Below are positions 61,688 through 64,000 of a stretch of 64,000 bases of DNA, piece after piece; the first letter of the stretch is position 1, and each line of letters starts with the position of its first letter. Position numbers and translations under genes: made by a program. The notes under the pieces are model-generated. The model saw only the letters and a list, made by a program, of their open reading frames with translations. It did no database searches and had not been told where the DNA came from. Origin of the DNA: Streptomyces fodineus (GTDB taxonomy: Bacteria > Actinomycetota > Actinomycetes > Streptomycetales > Streptomycetaceae). Where the stretch lies: the NCBI RefSeq assembly GCF_001735805.1, contig NZ_CP017248.1, positions 7,688,001 to 7,752,000 on the forward strand. Reading direction: 5' to 3'.

Positions 61688-62765
61688 GCAGGCCGCGTAC
61701 GGTGCCGGTGGCGGCCGCCAGCCAGGCGGCGACGAGCAGCGCGTACAGCCCGAGGGCCAGCCCGTCGTAGACCACGAGGCCGGTGTGGGTGGCGAGCTCC
61801 ATGGCGCCGGTGACACAGGTGCCCAGCGGGAAGGTGAACGCCCACCAGGGCATCGCGAACCCCATGCCCTGCCGGCGGGCCCGCACCACGTGCGCGGTCG
61901 CCAGCGCCAGCCACAGCAGCGCGAACCCCATGACCGGCACCCCGTACAGCACGACGAAGACGTCCAGACCATGGCCGTACCGGGCCGGTACGACACCCGG
62001 AGCCATGTCCGCGATCTTGCCGACCGCGGTGGTGGACTGCCCCAGCGGGCCGAGGACCAGGAACAGCGTCGGGGTGAGCGCGAGCGGCAGCGGGCCGGAG
62101 GTGATCAGCCGGGCGAAGACCAGCGACAGCATCAGCAGCGTCGCGAACAGGCTCAGCCCGAACAGCGCGAGGCACGCCAGCAGCAGGGTCTCGCGGGCCT
62201 GCCCCGCCGGCAGATGCGGCACCAGCAGCGGACCGAGCGCGGCCGACACCATGGGCGCGACCAGGGGCAGCAGCCATACCGGGCTCGCCTGCGCGGGCTC
62301 GACGCGATGCCGTACGGCCATCAGGTACGGCACGGCCACGGCGGACGCGAGCCCGATCACCGTACCGGCGGTGAACAGTACGGCGTCAAGGTCGACCGCC
62401 GTGCCGGTGCCGAGCACCCCCCGGCCGGCCGTCAGGGCGCCGCCGCCGACCGCCAGCAGGCCCATCGACAGGCAGCCGTAGAAGGGGGCCATGGCCGGGT
62501 CGAGGAGATCGGCGCGGGCCCGGTCGCGGTGGTGGATCCAGTGCAGGGTCCGGGCCGCCAGCAGGGCGACCAGCAGCACGAGGGACAGCGCCCAGGCTCC
62601 CGCGAAGACACCGCGCTGGCCGGGCACGGGCGCGGGCAGCGCCACGCCGGCCGAGCCCAGGATGGCGGTGCCCATGACGGCGGCGTACCAGTTGGGGCCC
62701 AGGTGGCGGACCCGGGGGGCACGGTGGACCTCGGCGGCGGGCAAGGGCGGGGCTGCGGTGACCAT
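61599..62765 (-). CDS. TDT family transporter (TehA/Mae1-like)
   Basis: 388 residues with about ten hydrophobic helices. HLGPNWYAAVMGTAIL, FYGCLSMGLLAVGGG, and MGFAMPWWAFTFPLGTCVTGAMELA match the tellurite-resistance/dicarboxylate transporter family, which moves malate, sulfite or similar anions. A basic, Pro-rich C-terminal tail overlaps the convergent receptor gene by 89 bases. The ATG at 62765 is divergent from the LysR gene, a common TDT-LysR pairing in Streptomyces. Confidence 0.9.
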   Translation of the reverse strand: MVTAAPPLPAAEVHRAPRVRHLGPNWYAAVMGTAILGSAGVALPAPVPGQRGVFAGAWALSLVLLVALLAARTLHWIHHRDRARADLLDPAMAPFYGCLSMGLLAVGGGALTAGRGVLGTGTAVDLDAVLFTAGTVIGLASAVAVPYLMAVRHRVEPAQASPVWLLPLVAPMVSAALGPLLVPHLPAGQARETLLLACLALFGLSLFATLLMLSLVFARLITSGPLPLALTPTLFLVLGPLGQSTTAVGKIADMAPGVVPARYGHGLDVFVVLYGVPVMGFALLWLALATAHVVRARRQGMGFAMPWWAFTFPLGTCVTGAMELATHTGLVVYDGLALGLYALLVAAWLAAATGTVRGLLSGELLAAPRPAPVAPRPARGRTRSGAAR

Positions 62766-62821
62766 GGGTCCACGGTCCCGCCGTCGTCCCGCCCTGACCA
62801 GGGACGTCTTCTCTATGGGGG

Positions 62822-62838
62822 CATAAGCTGGCCTTATG
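62822..62838. promoter_or_regulatory. LysR-type operator overlapping lysR start
   Basis: CATAAG-CTGGC-CTTATG, a perfect inverted repeat containing the T-N11-A motif (TAAGCTGGCCTTA). It runs into the LysR start codon at 62836 and lies about 60 bases before the TDT start, fitting autorepression and TDT control. Confidence 0.65.
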
Positions 62839-63759
62839 AGCGAGGTGGAGGGGCAGCGAAAGTCCCCGGGATCACTGGCACATCGGGTGCCCGACCTGGC
62901 CGCGCTGGAGCTGCTGCTGGCCGTGGCGCGGCTGGGCAGTCTCGGCGCGGCGGCGCGCGAGGTCGGCGTCACCCAGCCCGCCGCCAGCAGCCGGATCCGC
63001 TCCATGGAACGGCAGCTGGGCGTGGCCCTGGTCGACCGCTCGCCGCGCGGCTCCCGGCTCACGGACGCCGGCGCCCTGGTGACGGACTGGGCCCGCCGGG
63101 TCGTGGAGGCGGCGGCGGCCTTCGACGCGGGTGCGCGGGCGCTGCGGGACCGGCGGGACTCGCGCCTGCGGGTGGCGGCGAGCATGACCATCGCCGAGTA
63201 CCTGCTGCCCGGCTGGCTCCTCGCGCTGCACGCCGGGCGGCCCGACACGGCGGTGTCCCTCCTCGCCGGCAACTCGGCGAAGGTCGCGGAGCTGCTGCTG
63301 GCCGACGAGGCGGACCTCGGCTTCGTGGAGGGGCTGACGGTCCCGAACGGCCTGGACTCCACGGTCATCGCCCGTGACCGCCTGATCGTCGTGACCGCGC
63401 CCGGCCATCCGTGGGCCCGCCGCCGGCGCCCGGTGACGGCGGCGGAACTGGGGGCCACCCCCCTGATCCTCCGTGAGCGCGGCTCCGGCACCCGCCAGGT
63501 CCTGGACGCGGCCCTCGGCGGCCTCGCCCGCCCCCTGATCGAGCTGTCCTCCACCACGGCGGTCAAGGCCTCCGCGGTCAGCGGAGCCGGACCCTCGGTG
63601 CTGAGCGAGCTGGCGGTGGGCGAGGAACTGGCGATGCGGCGCCTGGTCAGCATCCCGGTGGAGGGCGTCTCACTCCGCCGCGATCTGCGAGCGGTCTGGC
63701 CGACGGGCCACCGGCCCACGGGCCCGGCGCGGGAGTTGCTGTCGCTGACGCGGGGGTGA
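62836..63759 (+). CDS. LysR-family transcriptional regulator
   Basis: 307 residues. An N-terminal winged helix (LELLLAVARLGSLGAAAREVGVTQPAASSRIRSMERQLG, about 22-60) is followed by a substrate-binding domain (about 100-300). It is divergent from the TDT transporter gene, which it probably controls; the effector is unknown. The ATG at 62836 lies inside an inverted repeat that is likely its own operator, leaving no good ribosome site. Confidence 0.93.
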   Translation: MSEVEGQRKSPGSLAHRVPDLAALELLLAVARLGSLGAAAREVGVTQPAASSRIRSMERQLGVALVDRSPRGSRLTDAGALVTDWARRVVEAAAAFDAGARALRDRRDSRLRVAASMTIAEYLLPGWLLALHAGRPDTAVSLLAGNSAKVAELLLADEADLGFVEGLTVPNGLDSTVIARDRLIVVTAPGHPWARRRRPVTAAELGATPLILRERGSGTRQVLDAALGGLARPLIELSSTTAVKASAVSGAGPSVLSELAVGEELAMRRLVSIPVEGVSLRRDLRAVWPTGHRPTGPARELLSLTRG

Positions 63760-63798
63760 CGGCACTGCCGCCGTGTGGAGGTCGTCGTCGCCGACCTT

Positions 63799-63816
63799 GC
63801 GCGACCAGCCACAGGG
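63799..63816. repeat. fragment of dispersed Streptomyces repeat
   Basis: GCGCGACCAGCCACAGGG resembles the closing part of the repeat at 42444-42560 family. Short; may be chance. Confidence 0.3.
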
Positions 63817-63835
63817 GACCGGTACCCCGCAACGG

Positions 63836-64000
63836 TCAGGCACCCCCGTGGCGCAACGCCGCCCGGCCGACCAGCCCTCGCATCACCCGCAGGTCCTCGC
63901 CCATCTCCGGATGCCACTGAACTCCCAGCGCCCAGCCCTCGGTGGCCGCAAGCTCCACCGCCTCCACCGTGCCGTCCGCTGCGTACGCCGAGGCGATCAG
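63836..64000 (-). CDS. glutamine amidotransferase class I, C-terminal part (partial)
   Basis: The last 54 codons of a minus-strand gene that enters from beyond 64000. It reads LIASAYAADGTVEAVEL, then GWALGVQWHPEM, holding the catalytic His-x-Glu (H-P-E) of class I glutamine amidotransferases, and ends ALRHGGA. The V-Q-W-H-P-E motif is typical of gamma-glutamyl-GABA hydrolase (PuuD-like) proteins. The rest, including the nucleophilic Cys, lies outside. Confidence 0.85.
   Translation of the reverse strand: MIASAYAADGTVEAVELAATEGWALGVQWHPEMGEDLRVMRGLVGRAALRHGGA

Overview
The window is chromosomal DNA of a Streptomyces species. It is very GC-rich with C/G-ended codons, has many GTG (and one TTG) starts, and carries genus-typical loci: gylR with the glycerol operon, a complete cvn/rar conservon, mycothiol ligase mshC, and the Pup-proteasome genes. 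Gene order follows the S. coelicolor SCO166x-SCO162x region (in descending number) as I remember it, and much of it is also kept in Mycobacterium. I see no phage, transposon, CRISPR array, rRNA or tRNA.

Layout. 0.1-6.5 kb: ferritin-like protein, CorA transporter, then a three-gene set of unknown role (histidine phosphatase, DUF3090, SCO1664-type kinase-fold protein) leading into mshC; parJ (PAC2 family) converges on mshC at a strong terminator. 6.6-8 kb: FadR/GntR regulator and SMI1/KNR4 protein. 8-13.3 kb: glycerol catabolism (glpD, glpK, glpF) under GylR. 13.6-18 kb: metH and a HAD phosphatase. 18.4-21.8 kb: two tandem, permease-less family-5 solute-binding lipoproteins. 21.8-27.8 kb: RecB-like nuclease with an orphan response regulator, site-2 protease with a very long disordered N-terminus, TrmI, a secreted protein and a ferredoxin.

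28.3-47.6 kb is the pupylation/proteasome block: arc (mpa), dop, pup, an endonuclease VII-like gene, prcB, prcA, then a VOC half-module, LacI/MFS pair, pafA, two FKBP isomerases, pafB and pafC, two small genes, tatA, tatC and helY. Pup ends in GGQ, so Dop must deamidate it before PafA can attach it; Arc unfolds tagged proteins into the PrcAB core. PafB and PafC are WYL regulators that in mycobacteria act as the LexA-independent DNA-damage activator.

47.9-52.5 kb is the rarABCDE conservon (sensor-like ATPase, roadblock protein, DUF742, GTPase, P450). 52.8-64 kb is mixed: pseudouridine synthase, GNAT, PadR with an ABC exporter, 5'-nucleotidase, iron-regulated siderophore-interacting protein, 5'-3' exonuclease, XRE-cupin with a cytosolic metal-receptor-like protein, TDT transporter with LysR, and the end of a glutamine-amidotransferase gene.

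The most interesting signal is a set of promoter-like sites resembling the PafBC (RecA-NDp) element, TTGTCRGTG-N8-TANNNT. The core TGTCAGTG was found by eye at four places, each in the right orientation just upstream of a start codon: helY, the recB-like nuclease, the 5'-3' exonuclease and the SMI1 gene. Three of the four are nucleic-acid enzymes and pafBC lies in the same window, which suggests a local DNA-damage regulon with leaderless or near-leaderless mRNAs.
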